A stretch of 64,000 bases of DNA from Planctomycetota bacterium (GCA_020851075.1 JADZDL010000248.1:1-64000), one strand, 5' to 3'; numbered from the stretch's first letter, positions 1 through 8,816 are shown. The notes: a model not told the origin generated them from the letters alone. Program-made: numbers and translations.

Positions 1-255
1 GACTTCGATCATCGCATGCAGATCCCGTATGGACGCATGCGGCTGCATCCTGGGTTTGAGCTGCATTCGATGCTGGTCTACGACCGCGCCCTCGGCGTGG
101 AGGAACTCGGCCACAATCAGGCCTACCTCGCCGCGCGCTTCTTTCCCGGCGGCTCGCGCGACTACGTGCTGCCGCGCCGCGAACACGATCCCTACGGCAA
201 CCTCAAGGCGGCCCCTGGCGCGGCCCCGCGTCGGCCAATCCACCTAGGCTCCTGA
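1..255 (+). CDS. C-terminal fragment of a LamG-like (concanavalin-type) domain protein
   Basis: The reading frame is open from the first base, so this is the last 84 codons of a gene that starts upstream of the window. The segment 'VYDRALGVEELGHNQAYLAA' has the closing helix-like signature often seen at the end of LamG/concanavalin-like lectin domains in secreted planctomycete proteins (a VYDRAL..EE....AYLAARF pattern). A short polar tail follows before the TGA. The full protein is probably extracellular and may bind carbohydrate, but only the end is visible. It lies 14 bp upstream of the methyltransferase on the same strand and could be in one transcript with it. Confidence 0.6.
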   Translation, partial: DFDHRMQIPYGRMRLHPGFELHSMLVYDRALGVEELGHNQAYLAARFFPGGSRDYVLPRREHDPYGNLKAAPGAAPRRPIHLGS

Positions 256-269
256 ACCCGAAGACCATC

Positions 270-1490
270 ATGCCTCCCACGATCCGCCCCGACTTCTTCG
301 GTCCTCGCGACAATTTCCAACTCTCCGAGCAGGACTTTGCCAACGCCTGCAAGTGGTGTGACACGATGGTGGCGCTGCGGGAAGGCCGCAGTGCCTACCT
401 CGCCGCCAACGGCCTCGATCCGAAGGTCCACCTGCCGGCACATATGTGGGGCCAGAACTTCGTCGCGTCGAACTTCCAGAAGGTCGCGCGCAAGGACTAC
501 CACACGATCAACCACCTGCGTTGCCTGACCTACAACTTCACGGGCTACAGCATGCTGACCATGGCAGGCTGCGAGAACACACCCGAGGTCCTGTTCGTGC
601 CCGAGGACGCGGATGCCATCATCCGGGGCGTCGCGCGCCGCGCGTCAGAGGCCGCCGTCAACTTCGTGCGCGCGACGCAGCACATGCCGAAGGACCGCAT
701 CATCGACGCCCCGCGCATGTTTGGCGAAAGCGGCTGGGACGTTGACGGCACCATCGTCAACTTCGACACCTGGTCGACCCAACAACGCATCAATGCGCTG
801 CACGGCAGCGGCATCCTCGACTTCCTGCAGCAGCGTGTGCGAGAACGTGGCCATGCGCGCATCGTCGAGATCGGCGCGGGCTACGGCAACCTCGCCTACA
901 GCCTGCAGAAGATCGTCGGCCCCTGCGACTACTTCGTGGTCGACCTGCCCGAATCGATGATCTACTCGTCGATCTACCTCGACACCGTGCTGCGCGAAGC
1001 CGATTGCCGGGCCGCGCAGGCTGGCCAGCCGCTGGGCCCTTCGCGCCCCGGCGTGACGTTTGTGGGCAACCACATGATCGGCGAGTTCCTGCCGCAGATC
1101 GGCGAAGTCGATCTCGTGATCAACGTCCTGTCGCTCTCGGAGATGTCCGCGGCGCAGGTCGCCCACTACGGGCGCTGCGCGAGCCAGCTGCTCGGCACAG
1201 AAGGCGTGTTCTACGAACAGAACTACATCGTGCCCGGGGTGCACACCGACATCGTGTCGATCCTCCAGCAACAGCTCCCGTACGGAGCACAGCTGGACGA
1301 GACGTCGTCACCCCACCGCGGCCGCGGCACCGCTCGCCTCTGGGCGAACACCTACCGTGGCGAGTTGTGGAATCGGGGCGGGGTGAATGCGCTAGGCAGA
1401 GCCCAAGCGCAACCGGAGACCCCGGCCTTCCCGCCGAGGATCCTTCCCCCGCAGCCCGCGACGCGTCGCGTGGCGCTACCCACCGCGTAG
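270..1490 (+). CDS. putative sugar O-methyltransferase (class I SAM-dependent)
   Basis: This 406-residue protein has a Rossmann-type SAM-binding motif I, 'VEIGAGYGNLAYSL', near residue 200, followed by 'YFVVDLPESMIYSSIYL', the acidic motif II region. About 180 residues of alpha-helical sequence precede it. That order and the VDLPE motif resemble the putative sugar O-methyltransferase (NanM-like) family acting on surface glycans; this is family recognition from memory and no substrate can be read from the sequence. The C-terminal 40 residues are Pro/Arg-rich and look disordered. No strong ribosome-binding site precedes the ATG, but the 14-bp gap to the upstream stop supports it. Cytoplasmic; no signal peptide. 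Confidence 0.65.
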   Translation: MPPTIRPDFFGPRDNFQLSEQDFANACKWCDTMVALREGRSAYLAANGLDPKVHLPAHMWGQNFVASNFQKVARKDYHTINHLRCLTYNFTGYSMLTMAGCENTPEVLFVPEDADAIIRGVARRASEAAVNFVRATQHMPKDRIIDAPRMFGESGWDVDGTIVNFDTWSTQQRINALHGSGILDFLQQRVRERGHARIVEIGAGYGNLAYSLQKIVGPCDYFVVDLPESMIYSSIYLDTVLREADCRAAQAGQPLGPSRPGVTFVGNHMIGEFLPQIGEVDLVINVLSLSEMSAAQVAHYGRCASQLLGTEGVFYEQNYIVPGVHTDIVSILQQQLPYGAQLDETSSPHRGRGTARLWANTYRGELWNRGGVNALGRAQAQPETPAFPPRILPPQPATRRVALPTA

Positions 1491-1557
1491 TTGCCCGGCG
1501 AGTCCAGACTGGTTGACCCTCTTCCCAGGGTCTGCCAGCCGCGGACTCACCGCAGCA

Positions 1558-2061
1558 TCAACCTCGCGGTCGGAACAGGCGATCAACGAAGGTGCTGCCC
1601 TTGTGCTTGTCGGCGACCTTGCGCGCCCAGCGCATGGCCTCGGCAACGGGCATCACGGCCGCGCCATCCGGAACGGGCAGCCAGATGGCCTGCTCTTCGT
1701 TCTCGGCGATCACGCGGTCAAACTCTTCCGTCGTCGTTGCAGCCGCCAGCTTCTCGAGCAAGCGCATGTCGACGAGGGCCGAACCCATGGCCGTGTACTG
1801 GCGAATCCGGCCCAGGAGATCGTCCGCGCTGACTTCGAACAGGTCCGCCAAGGCGACGAGGTCCTCGCCCGTGGGAAAACGGCTGCCGCTCTCCCACCGC
1901 GAAACCGCCGATTCGTGGCAACCCAGACGCTTGGCGACCTGATCTTGCGTAAATCCCCGACGTGCACGAAGTTCGCGCAATCGAGACGCCAGGTGAGTGG
2001 CTAAGGGTCGGGGGACTTGGTCGTCGGTAAGTTCGGTCACTGTTGGTTCGATGGGGTGCAA
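1558..2061 (-). CDS. XRE-family helix-turn-helix transcriptional regulator
   Basis: This 167-residue protein carries a Cro/C1-type HTH at about residues 28-85: 'LRELRARRGFTQDQVAKRLG', then 'ESAVSRWESGSRFPT' and a closing helix with 'LADLFEVSADDLLG'. That is the canonical XRE layout. The remaining ~80 residues (a helix rich in Met, Ala and Glu) match no domain I recognise and may serve dimerisation or ligand sensing. The start is a TTG, chosen because a near-perfect Shine-Dalgarno (AGGAGG, positions 2073 down to 2068) lies six bases upstream. It is transcribed divergently from the sigma-like gene across a 199-bp region and may control itself and that neighbour (inference). Confidence 0.85.
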   Translation of the reverse strand: MHPIEPTVTELTDDQVPRPLATHLASRLRELRARRGFTQDQVAKRLGCHESAVSRWESGSRFPTGEDLVALADLFEVSADDLLGRIRQYTAMGSALVDMRLLEKLAAATTTEEFDRVIAENEEQAIWLPVPDGAAVMPVAEAMRWARKVADKHKGSTFVDRLFRPRG

Positions 2062-2260
2062 GGGTTTCCTCCTCTACGCATGCATTGTGACGAGAGGGAG
2101 CAACAAAGGGAAGAAGCCCTGAATTGGGGCGAATTCGTTTTTTCTGTTTCGGACACCCAATTACATACCACCCATGCCAGTTTCTTGCCGATTCGGCATG
2201 AAAATGTCGCGTTGGTCATGCCACTAGAGCATCCTGATTCACCCGAGAGGAACTCCATCG
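2062..2260. promoter_or_regulatory. divergent promoter region between XRE regulator and sigma-like gene
   Basis: This 199-bp non-coding stretch is noticeably more AT-rich than its surroundings, as expected of a promoter region, and separates two divergent regulator genes. It holds the AGGAGG ribosome-binding site for the XRE gene (2068-2073, complement) and a GAGAGGA site just before the sigma-like ATG. A GAATT..gcGAATTC pair around 2120-2135 could be an operator half-site, but I cannot define an operator with confidence. Confidence 0.4.
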
Positions 2261-2782
2261 ATGCTCGACCTTCACAAACTGCTGCCCGTCGCCTACCGGG
2301 CCGCCGCCCAGGTACTGCACAGCCCGGTGCTCGCCCAGGAGGCCGGCGAACGGGCCCTTCACAAGCTGACCTTGGCACTGCTCCACGGCGAACCACCCCA
2401 GCACCCGGCCGCCTGGCTGCGCGTGGTGGCCAAACGTTCGGCCTTTGCGATGCTGCGCTCCGACTGGACGCGCACCCAGTCGCTCGGCCAGGAGGAACTG
2501 CAGCAACGACCCGCCCCGTTCCGGGTGCCCCGTGGCAACGGCGCTGATCAGGTCCGCGAGCGGCTCGAGCCTCGCCTGACGCCGCGGCAACGGGATGTGG
2601 TGCAGGCGGTGCTGTCCTGCAACAGCACGAGCGCGGCGGCCCAGAGTTGTGGCATGCGACCGCGCGACCTGCGTCGGCACTTGCGGGCGATCACGCGCAA
2701 AGCCCGCCAGGCCTTTGCTGCGGATCCGCTCGACGACGGTTTTGCCGACGACCCGGTCGTGCAGTTCCGCCTGCCGCGCTAG
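2261..2782 (+). CDS. small sigma-70-like (ECF-type) factor
   Basis: This 173-residue protein has two helical regions in the order of an ECF sigma factor. An N-terminal part with '[20 protein letters not shown]' (residues ~48-67) resembles the end of region 2. A C-terminal part starting '[13 protein letters not shown]' and continuing '[20 protein letters not shown]' has region-4 HTH spacing (a Leu-Thr-Pro-Arg-Gln opening is typical). It is shorter and less conserved in region 2 than ordinary ECF factors, so it may be a divergent sigma factor or a sigma-like DNA-binding protein. GAGAGGA lies about 8 bp before the ATG. Its role is probably transcriptional, with targets unknown; the divergent XRE gene is the obvious candidate partner. 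Confidence 0.6.
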   Translation: MLDLHKLLPVAYRAAAQVLHSPVLAQEAGERALHKLTLALLHGEPPQHPAAWLRVVAKRSAFAMLRSDWTRTQSLGQEELQQRPAPFRVPRGNGADQVRERLEPRLTPRQRDVVQAVLSCNSTSAAAQSCGMRPRDLRRHLRAITRKARQAFAADPLDDGFADDPVVQFRLPR

Positions 2783-2871
2783 ACCTCAGTGCCCGGCCGC
2801 GTCGCGCAGCCTCTGGCAACCTGATGGCGGAACCGCGATCCTTGTTGGCCCCCCCATACCAAGGTCCCGTC

Positions 2872-3693
2872 ATGTCCACCGCCACCCTCTCGCGTTGTCT
2901 CGCCGGCCTGTTCGCCGCGAGCACCCTGCTCGCCCAAGGCCCCGGCTACACCGACACGCCCAAACTGCCGAGCGGCTGGCGCGTGCACGATGCGACCCGC
3001 CCGCGGCCGCCCGCTGTCGACCCGGGCCCCGCGCCGGCAGCCCCGCTGCCCGTTCCCGCGGACGCCACGCGGCTCTTCGACGGCACCAAACTCGACGCCT
3101 GGACCGGCAACGGCGGGGTCGCGAAGTGGACCGTGAAGGACGGTTTCATGGAGGTGAACGGCACCGGCGACATCCAGACCAAAGCCGAGTTCGGCGACTG
3201 CCAGCTGCACGTCGAGTGGGCTGCGCCGGCCCCCACCAAGGGGGACAGCCAGGGCCGCGGCAACAGCGGCGTGTTCTTCTTCGGCCGCTACGAAGTCCAG
3301 GTGCTCGATTCGTACGACAACCCCACCTACGCCGATGGCCAGGCCGCTTCGATCTACGGCCAGCTGCCGCCGATGGTGAACGCCTGCCGCAAGCCGGGCG
3401 AATGGCAGACCTACGACATCGTGTTCCGCGCGCCGCGCTTCGATGCGGACGGCAAGGTACTGGAACCCGCGCGCGTCACCGTCGTGCACAACGGCATCGT
3501 CGTGCAACTGGACCAGCCGCTGCTCGGCCCGACGGCACACCGTTCGCTACCGCAGTACGAGCCGCACGCAGCAACCGGGCCGATCCGCCTGCAGGACCAC
3601 GGCGACCCGGTGCGTTACCGCAACCTCTGGATCCGCCCGCTCGACTTCGCGCGCCAGGCCGCGCCGGCACCGGCTGCGCCCGAAAAGAAGTAG
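2872..3693 (+). CDS. DUF1080 (3-keto-disaccharide hydrolase-like) secreted protein
   Basis: This 273-residue protein starts with a signal peptide, '[20 protein letters not shown]', followed by a Pro-rich linker to residue ~60. The DUF1080 fold then follows: '[20 protein letters not shown]', '[18 protein letters not shown]', '[18 protein letters not shown]' and '[13 protein letters not shown]'. These are the hallmark segments of this jelly-roll family, which is abundant in Planctomycetota and related to glycoside-acting or sugar-binding proteins; some members act on 3-keto-glycosides. The frame is open further upstream, but the ATG at 2872 is chosen because it precedes the signal peptide directly. 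Likely periplasmic or extracellular carbohydrate metabolism. It ends '[10 protein letters not shown]', a short charged tail. Confidence 0.85.
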   Translation: MSTATLSRCLAGLFAASTLLAQGPGYTDTPKLPSGWRVHDATRPRPPAVDPGPAPAAPLPVPADATRLFDGTKLDAWTGNGGVAKWTVKDGFMEVNGTGDIQTKAEFGDCQLHVEWAAPAPTKGDSQGRGNSGVFFFGRYEVQVLDSYDNPTYADGQAASIYGQLPPMVNACRKPGEWQTYDIVFRAPRFDADGKVLEPARVTVVHNGIVVQLDQPLLGPTAHRSLPQYEPHAATGPIRLQDHGDPVRYRNLWIRPLDFARQAAPAPAAPEKK

Positions 3694-3770
3694 TTGGTAC
3701 GCAATCACGGCGCCGAGGACTCAGGTCTCCCGACGCCGCGGCGTTGCCCAGCCAGATCGCAAAGCTGCGA

Positions 3771-5564
3771 TCAGCGGGAACCGGCGTACTGGCCGAGCAC
3801 GGTGTGATCGTGCAGCAGGCTCGCCGAATCCTCCTCGGTGAGCCGCGTCTCGGCGGTGCCATTCCACACGAACAGATCCGTGTTGGTGTTGCCCGCGACC
3901 ACGCGCGTGAACAGCAGCGTGCCATTCTCGGTGCGCGCCGCGAACGCATCGTCGCCGGTCGTGTTGCTGACCGTCACCGACGTCGTGCCCGAAGCGTCCC
4001 ACATCGAAAGGTCGACCTGGCTCGTCGCCGTGACCGTGTAGACGAAGTCACCCGCGTCGAGGCCATTGCCTTCCAGCGACAGGCCCGCGCCCGTGATCGG
4101 CGTGTTCCAGGTGCCAGCCGAAACATCGAACGCGCACAGTTCGGTGCCGTCCGCCGCTTCGCCGACGACATCGCCGTTGGTGAGCACACCCACGGTCGTT
4201 GCGACCGCGCTGCCAGCCCCCCAGGTCTGCGTCGCTGGCGAACTCACGAGCGAAACCGCGAGCATGTCGTCGGTGGAGCCGCTGCGCCCAAGGATCGCCC
4301 AGGCCGTCGAGCCATCGCTGGTGACGGCGAGCACGGTGTTGACGTCACTGCCGTTGCGCACGGTCGCCGCCGTCGCATCATCGAGATCGTAGAAGTAGAC
4401 GTCGTGCTCGGTGCTGCTGACCACCGTGTGGTAGACGACCTCGTCGCCGGCGCCAATGCCGTCGTAGACCTGGTCGGCGCCCGACGCAATCGTCGTGGTC
4501 TGGCCGTTGGCGGGGTTCCACGAGTAGATCTCGCGGTCGGTGCCGTTCAGCGCCGTGAACACGACCTGACTGTCGCCACCGTACGCGTTGTAGGTCTTGT
4601 GGCGCGTATCGAGCGCGCTCACATCGGCGCCGATCTCCACGAGGCCCGTGCCGACGCGGTAGTAGAACAGATCCGCCTCACCACCGGTGCCAACGCGCGT
4701 AAACACGCATGCACCGTTGGGCAACACGGCCTGGATCTGCTCATCCGTGGCGCCCGCGCCGACCGCGACCGTGTTGTCATTGGCCGGGTCGTAGTAGTAG
4801 ACGTCGGCCTGGCCGCTGGTGCCCACTTCGTAGAACACGAGGTCGTCGGCGTTGACCTCGGTCGTGAACGTCACGATCGCGCCCTGATCGAGCTCGCGAG
4901 TGACGCCCGTGGTCGGGTTGTAGATGCACACCGCCATGTCGGTCGACGGCCCGTCCGTAAAGACGATCTTGCCGTCGCTGGTCTTCGCGCGATACATGAC
5001 CGCACCCGTCGAATTCGGGCGCAGGCGCGTCGTCTGCCGCGTCATCGGGTCGAAAATCCAGAGCTGGCTAGGATTGCCGAGCTGGTAGACAAGTCTGCCA
5101 TCGGCAAGGCCAGTGGCCATCGCCGGCGCCAACGTCGATGCCGCGATCGTCACAAACGCGTTGGTCGCCGTGTCGAGCAAGTGCAGGCCGTTGTTGTCCT
5201 GCTTTACAACCGCGAAGTCGGCACTCGTGACACGAACCTCAAACGACCCGGTCGTCGTCTTGTCGCCATCGGTTGCCGTGAACGCAACCGTATAGGTCCC
5301 CATCGTGTCGAACGTGTTGCTATAGGTGCTGCCCGCGAACGAGCCGCCACCCGACGTCACCGCGTAGGTAACCGTGGTGCCTTCTCGATCCGTCGTGTAG
5401 TCGGCGAGATCGAGCGTGAGTGCTGTGCCGCCGGCCACGCTTTGCTGCGGGACGGAGGAAATGCGTGGCGAGGCGTTGCTCACCGTGCCGCCACCGCCGC
5501 ATGCAGCAGCGATCAGCCCGAGGGCCGTGACGGAGACCAGAGATAGTTTCGAACGATGGACCAT
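3771..5564 (-). CDS. large secreted lipoprotein with Ig/cadherin-like and beta-propeller-like repeats
   Basis: This 597-residue protein begins 'MVHRSKLSLVSVTALGLIAA' followed by ACGGGG, a clear lipoprotein signal with the lipidated Cys at about residue 22. Residues ~35-115 look like a cadherin/PKD-type domain (a 'GTYTVAFTATDGD' ending). The rest is a run of ~40-50 residue beta repeats with 'V(V/F)YxxG...DVYYYD' and 'DLFYYRVGTG' motifs, like the TolB-type propeller blades found in many planctomycete surface proteins. The start at 5564 is preferred over an upstream frame extension because it sits right at the signal peptide and has GGGAGAG about 10 bp upstream. Probably anchored in the outer envelope; function unknown. 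Confidence 0.75.
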   Translation of the reverse strand: MVHRSKLSLVSVTALGLIAAACGGGGTVSNASPRISSVPQQSVAGGTALTLDLADYTTDREGTTVTYAVTSGGGSFAGSTYSNTFDTMGTYTVAFTATDGDKTTTGSFEVRVTSADFAVVKQDNNGLHLLDTATNAFVTIAASTLAPAMATGLADGRLVYQLGNPSQLWIFDPMTRQTTRLRPNSTGAVMYRAKTSDGKIVFTDGPSTDMAVCIYNPTTGVTRELDQGAIVTFTTEVNADDLVFYEVGTSGQADVYYYDPANDNTVAVGAGATDEQIQAVLPNGACVFTRVGTGGEADLFYYRVGTGLVEIGADVSALDTRHKTYNAYGGDSQVVFTALNGTDREIYSWNPANGQTTTIASGADQVYDGIGAGDEVVYHTVVSSTEHDVYFYDLDDATAATVRNGSDVNTVLAVTSDGSTAWAILGRSGSTDDMLAVSLVSSPATQTWGAGSAVATTVGVLTNGDVVGEAADGTELCAFDVSAGTWNTPITGAGLSLEGNGLDAGDFVYTVTATSQVDLSMWDASGTTSVTVSNTTGDDAFAARTENGTLLFTRVVAGNTNTDLFVWNGTAETRLTEEDSASLLHDHTVLGQYAGSR

Positions 5565-5684
5565 GGAATGCGTCTCTCCCGTGATGCGGGTGCTGTTGCG
5601 GTTCTCGACTTCGCACGCATCGGCCCGGCCGCCCGCCAAGAATGAGCAGCGGCACGAAGCCGCGGTGGCACGGGGCCCAGGCGG

Positions 5685-6356
5685 TCAGGCGCGCGGCAGC
5701 TCGAGGCGACCGTGCCGCAACCAGCCGCGAACACGCCGCAGTTCGGCGAAGTCCGGAGCGTGCACGTGCATGGGCACACGCTGCAATTCGGCCGCATCGC
5801 GCGCAAACGGCGGCGGTGGTTCGGCGGCAAACAAATCGCCAAGCCCGCGCACCGGCGCCGCGTAGAAGATGCGTTCGGGGGCGCCGAAGCGCTCCCAGTC
5901 GGCGAGCAGTCGCTCGTTGGTGGCCGCCAGCAGGCGTTTCCAGTTCTGCAGCCGCAGCCGCGAACCGTAACGCGACTTGCCGCGCGTCTTCAGGTGTGCT
6001 GGCTGGGCTTTGCCGTGGCCGCGCACGACGTACTTGCGCATCGCTTTGTGGGCGAGCAACTCGTCGCCTTCCCAATAGCCGACGGCCACGGCGCCAGCCT
6101 GCAACAACAACACGACCTGCCGTTCGCGCACGGGCTGCAGGCGCGCAAGGTAGGCCCCAATGGCCTCACCGGGGCATACCCGAAGTGCTGCGAGCGGCAC
6201 CCGCAGACGCGCCCCCTCCGCCGCGACATGGAACACCCACCCACGCGCGTCGGCCACGGCGCGCGGCCACCGCATCGCGAACGCTTCCAGCTGCTCACCG
6301 AGATCCGCGAGCGGAAAGCGGACGACGCGCGGCGCCTCACCCGGTTGGCTACTCAT
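5685..6356 (-). CDS. VLRF1 (Vms1/ANKZF1-type) release-factor-like protein
   Basis: The central part (residues ~103-170) matches the eukaryotic Vms1/ANKZF1 peptidyl-tRNA release domain as I remember it. 'HKAMRKYVVRGHGKAQ' has the RYVVRxxxGxAQ pattern whose Gln (here Q118) corresponds to the catalytic Gln of the family. It is followed by 'YGSRLRLQNWKRLLAATNER' (cf. GxxLRRxNE in eukaryotes) and 'IFYAAPVRGLGDLF'. Residues 1-100 are a separate alpha/beta region. Bacterial VLRF1 proteins are predicted to release nascent chains from stalled ribosomes, but few have been studied. The protein is cytoplasmic (no signal). It follows the cupin gene on the same strand, and its start lies in a tandem repeat that multiplies the ATGAGT start site. 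Confidence 0.7.
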   Translation of the reverse strand: MSSQPGEAPRVVRFPLADLGEQLEAFAMRWPRAVADARGWVFHVAAEGARLRVPLAALRVCPGEAIGAYLARLQPVRERQVVLLLQAGAVAVGYWEGDELLAHKAMRKYVVRGHGKAQPAHLKTRGKSRYGSRLRLQNWKRLLAATNERLLADWERFGAPERIFYAAPVRGLGDLFAAEPPPPFARDAAELQRVPMHVHAPDFAELRRVRGWLRHGRLELPRA

Positions 6357-6386
6357 CGTTCGCTACTCATCGTTCGCGACTCATCG
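6349..6386 (-). repeat. 14-bp tandem repeat multiplying a start codon
   Basis: Read on the minus strand, a 14-bp unit (ATGAGT.GCGAACG) occurs 2.5 times, placing ATGs at 6384, 6370 and 6356. The first overlaps the TGA of the upstream cupin gene as ATGA. The first two ATGs open only five-codon frames ended by the TGA formed in the next copy; the third opens the VLRF1 gene. Because the unit is not a multiple of three, a gain or loss of copies would change coupling. Confidence 0.7.
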
Positions 6387-7376
6387 CACGATCGGTTGCA
6401 GGGCACCGGCGGCATGCACGGGCAGGGCCTCGTTGCCCGACAGCCCGAGCCGTTCGTTGATTGCGTGCAGATGGTGGTCGATGCCGATCTCGGCACCGGG
6501 CACGAAACCGGGCACGGTGATCACCTGGGCGAGCACACCACCAAGGCCACGGTGCGCCACCCCACGCGGCAGATAGACGAGATCGCCCTGCTGCAGTGGC
6601 ATCGACTGCAACAGCTGCGGCACGTCTTCGCGGCGCACCGACGCCGGTTGTTGGATGGTCTCCGTGCGCACGGACGTCAGCAGCCGCGCCCCTTCGCGCA
6701 CGGCTTGCACCAGATAGAACTCATCAAAGCCCCCGACGCGCGGATGGTAGTGCGTGAACGAATCGTCGATGCGCACGCGGTGCACGTTGAGGCCGTGGAA
6801 TGTGTACGGCCCGACTTCGCCGCGCCAGGTGAGCAGGATGCGGCGGTAGGCCTTGCCATCCGTCGCGCAACCACCGGGCGTATCCGTGATGCGCGGATCC
6901 CAGTCGGGGCGAATGGCGCGCGGCACGCTGCGATCGGGTGTCACCGGCAAGGCAAACACGAGCAGGTCGAGTGGGGCATCGAAACTGGCCGCTTCGCCGG
7001 GCTCCAGGACCACCACGTCACCAACGCCGACCGGCGACGAGCGCGGCGACGCCGCGGAAGGTTCGCCCGGCATGCACTCCGCCTGCTTGCATGCAATCTG
7101 CATGTTGGCCTCCCCCGCCTGCACGAGGCCAACCCGCGCCACCGGCTGCACGGCGAGTTCGCGGGTCGCGGCGGCAAAGGCGAGCGAATGGCCCGGATTG
7201 GCCGTCGCGAAAGCACTCGCCAAGGCCCTGAAATCGGCACTGGAGGCCCCTTCCCGGCCAAGGTTGGCCCGCAACGGTCCAACCGGTGGCACCGCCGCAC
7301 ACGCCGCAAGGCCGGACAACACGAGCAGGGTCCAAGTTCGCACGCTGTGCAGGATACCGGACCACCGCCACCCCAT
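6381..7376 (-). CDS. cupin-domain lipoprotein
   Basis: This protein of about 331 residues has the N-terminus 'VRTWTLLVLSGLAACAAVPP', a lipoprotein signal with an LAAC lipobox, so it is probably exported and lipidated. The C-terminal third is a cupin: 'RIDDSFTHYHPRVGGFDEFY' supplies the first metal-binding motif (H, H and E), and 'GDLVYLPRGVAHRG' supplies the second with its His. The middle region is unassigned. The start is given at the ATG at 7376; a GTG at 7343 nearer the signal peptide is an alternative. Cupins span oxidases, isomerases and binding proteins, so no activity is assigned. It is divergent from the ferredoxin reductase gene (27 bp apart) and is followed, with an ATGA overlap, by the VLRF1 start repeats. 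Confidence 0.65.
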   Translation of the reverse strand: MGWRWSGILHSVRTWTLLVLSGLAACAAVPPVGPLRANLGREGASSADFRALASAFATANPGHSLAFAAATRELAVQPVARVGLVQAGEANMQIACKQAECMPGEPSAASPRSSPVGVGDVVVLEPGEAASFDAPLDLLVFALPVTPDRSVPRAIRPDWDPRITDTPGGCATDGKAYRRILLTWRGEVGPYTFHGLNVHRVRIDDSFTHYHPRVGGFDEFYLVQAVREGARLLTSVRTETIQQPASVRREDVPQLLQSMPLQQGDLVYLPRGVAHRGLGGVLAQVITVPGFVPGAEIGIDHHLHAINERLGLSGNEALPVHAAGALQPIVR

Positions 7377-7403
7377 CACGTCCGCAGTCGCTATCATCCG
7401 CCC

Positions 7404-8816
7404 ATGCACGTGCCCCACGCGGAACCGTGGCGCGTCGCGGTGGTCGGATCGGGCCCGTCGGCCTTCTACACCGCGGAAGCGCTGTTCAAGACCCCGGACG
7501 CCCGCGTCCAGGTCGACATGTTCGATCGCCTGCCGGTGCCCTTTGGTCTGGTGCGCGGTGGCGTCGCCCCCGACCACCAGAACATCAAGGCGGTGACGCG
7601 CGTCTATGACAAGATCGCCGCGAATCCCGGGTTCCGGTTCTTCGGCAACGTGCAGATCGGGCGCGATCTCCAGGTCGAAGACCTGGCGGCGCGGTACCAC
7701 CAGATCGTCTACGCGTTTGGCTGCGAAACCGGTCAGAAGCTTGGCATTCCGGGCGAAGAGCTACGCGGCGTGCATTCGGCGACGGAGTTTGTCGGTTGGT
7801 ACAACGGCCATCCCGACCACGCCCACCGCACGTTCGATCTGCGTTCGGCAAAGCGCGTGGCCATCGTTGGCAACGGCAACGTCGCGATGGACGTCGCGCG
7901 CATCCTGCTGGCGTCGCCCGACGAACTCGGCAAGACCGACCTCGCGGACCACGCGCTGGCCGTGCTGCGCACGAGTTCGGTTCGCGAGGTCATCCTGCTC
8001 GGCCGCCGCGGGCCCGCGCAAGCCGCGTTCTCGCCGAAGGAAATCGAGGAGATCGCCGAGCTCCCCGACACCGCCGTGCTCGTTCGCCCCGAAGAAGCCG
8101 CGCTCGACGCGCTCAGCGAAGCCTGGCTCGCGAAGGACGGCGCCCGCAGCCAACAGCGCAACGTGAAGTTCCTGCAGGAGCACGCCGGCCACGACAGCCC
8201 CGCTGGCCACAAACGCCTGCAATGCCGGTTTCTCGTCGGTCCGACCGAACTGCTCGGCGAACACGGCGACCTGCAGGCCGTGCGCGTGCAGCACATGGAA
8301 CTCGTCGCTGACACCGATGGTACGCCGCGCCCGAAGGCCCGCGACTCGTTTGAGGAGGTGCCGGTCGACCTCGTCTTCAAGGCAATCGGCTATCGCGGCA
8401 TTCCCGTGCCCGGCGTGCCGTTTGACCAGAAGAAGGGCATCGTGCCAAACCTGGATGGCCGGGTGCTCGACAAGGTCGGTGGTTCGGCCCTGGTTGGCCA
8501 CTACGCCGCCGGCTGGTGCAAACGTGGTCCCACCGGCCTCATCGGCACCAACAGCCTCGATGCGAAGGCCACGGTCGACGCGATGCGCGAAGACTTCGCA
8601 CAAGGCGCGCGGCTCGCGCCAACGCGCACCGATATCGCCGATACGCTGCGCGCGCGCGGCGTCGACGCGGTGACATGGGCGGACTGGCAACGACTCGATG
8701 CGTGGGAACTTGCCGAAGGCCAGAAGCGCGGCAAACTGCGCCACAAGCTGCCTTCGATCGAGGCCGTGATGCTGGTCCTGCGCGACCTGCGCGCCGGGGC
8801 TTCGGCGCAGGCGTGA
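7404..8816 (+). CDS. ferredoxin/adrenodoxin-type NADP+ reductase (FprA family)
   Basis: This 470-residue flavoenzyme transfers electrons between NADPH and ferredoxin using FAD. The FAD-binding motif 'VAVVGSGPSAFYTAEAL' is at residues 11-27, followed by the family-specific 'FDRLPVPFGLVRGGVAPDH'. The NADP motif 'VAIVGNGNVAMDVARILL' is near residue 155, and the C-terminal signature 'AGWCKRGPTGLIGTN' is intact. This order is diagnostic of the adrenodoxin reductase/FprA group rather than the plant-type FNRs, and the length is typical. It is cytoplasmic. The ATG is the only start that leaves the FAD motif near the N-terminus. It is a single gene with short flanking gaps; the redox partner is not in the window. 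Confidence 0.92.
   Translation: MHVPHAEPWRVAVVGSGPSAFYTAEALFKTPDARVQVDMFDRLPVPFGLVRGGVAPDHQNIKAVTRVYDKIAANPGFRFFGNVQIGRDLQVEDLAARYHQIVYAFGCETGQKLGIPGEELRGVHSATEFVGWYNGHPDHAHRTFDLRSAKRVAIVGNGNVAMDVARILLASPDELGKTDLADHALAVLRTSSVREVILLGRRGPAQAAFSPKEIEEIAELPDTAVLVRPEEAALDALSEAWLAKDGARSQQRNVKFLQEHAGHDSPAGHKRLQCRFLVGPTELLGEHGDLQAVRVQHMELVADTDGTPRPKARDSFEEVPVDLVFKAIGYRGIPVPGVPFDQKKGIVPNLDGRVLDKVGGSALVGHYAAGWCKRGPTGLIGTNSLDAKATVDAMREDFAQGARLAPTRTDIADTLRARGVDAVTWADWQRLDAWELAEGQKRGKLRHKLPSIEAVMLVLRDLRAGASAQA

Noticed and set aside
2595-5546. A plus-strand open frame of about 980 codons antisense to the large lipoprotein
   Set aside because: Composition is Arg/Ala/His/Asp-rich without motifs, while the minus-strand frame has a lipoprotein signal, ribosome-binding site and repeated beta motifs.
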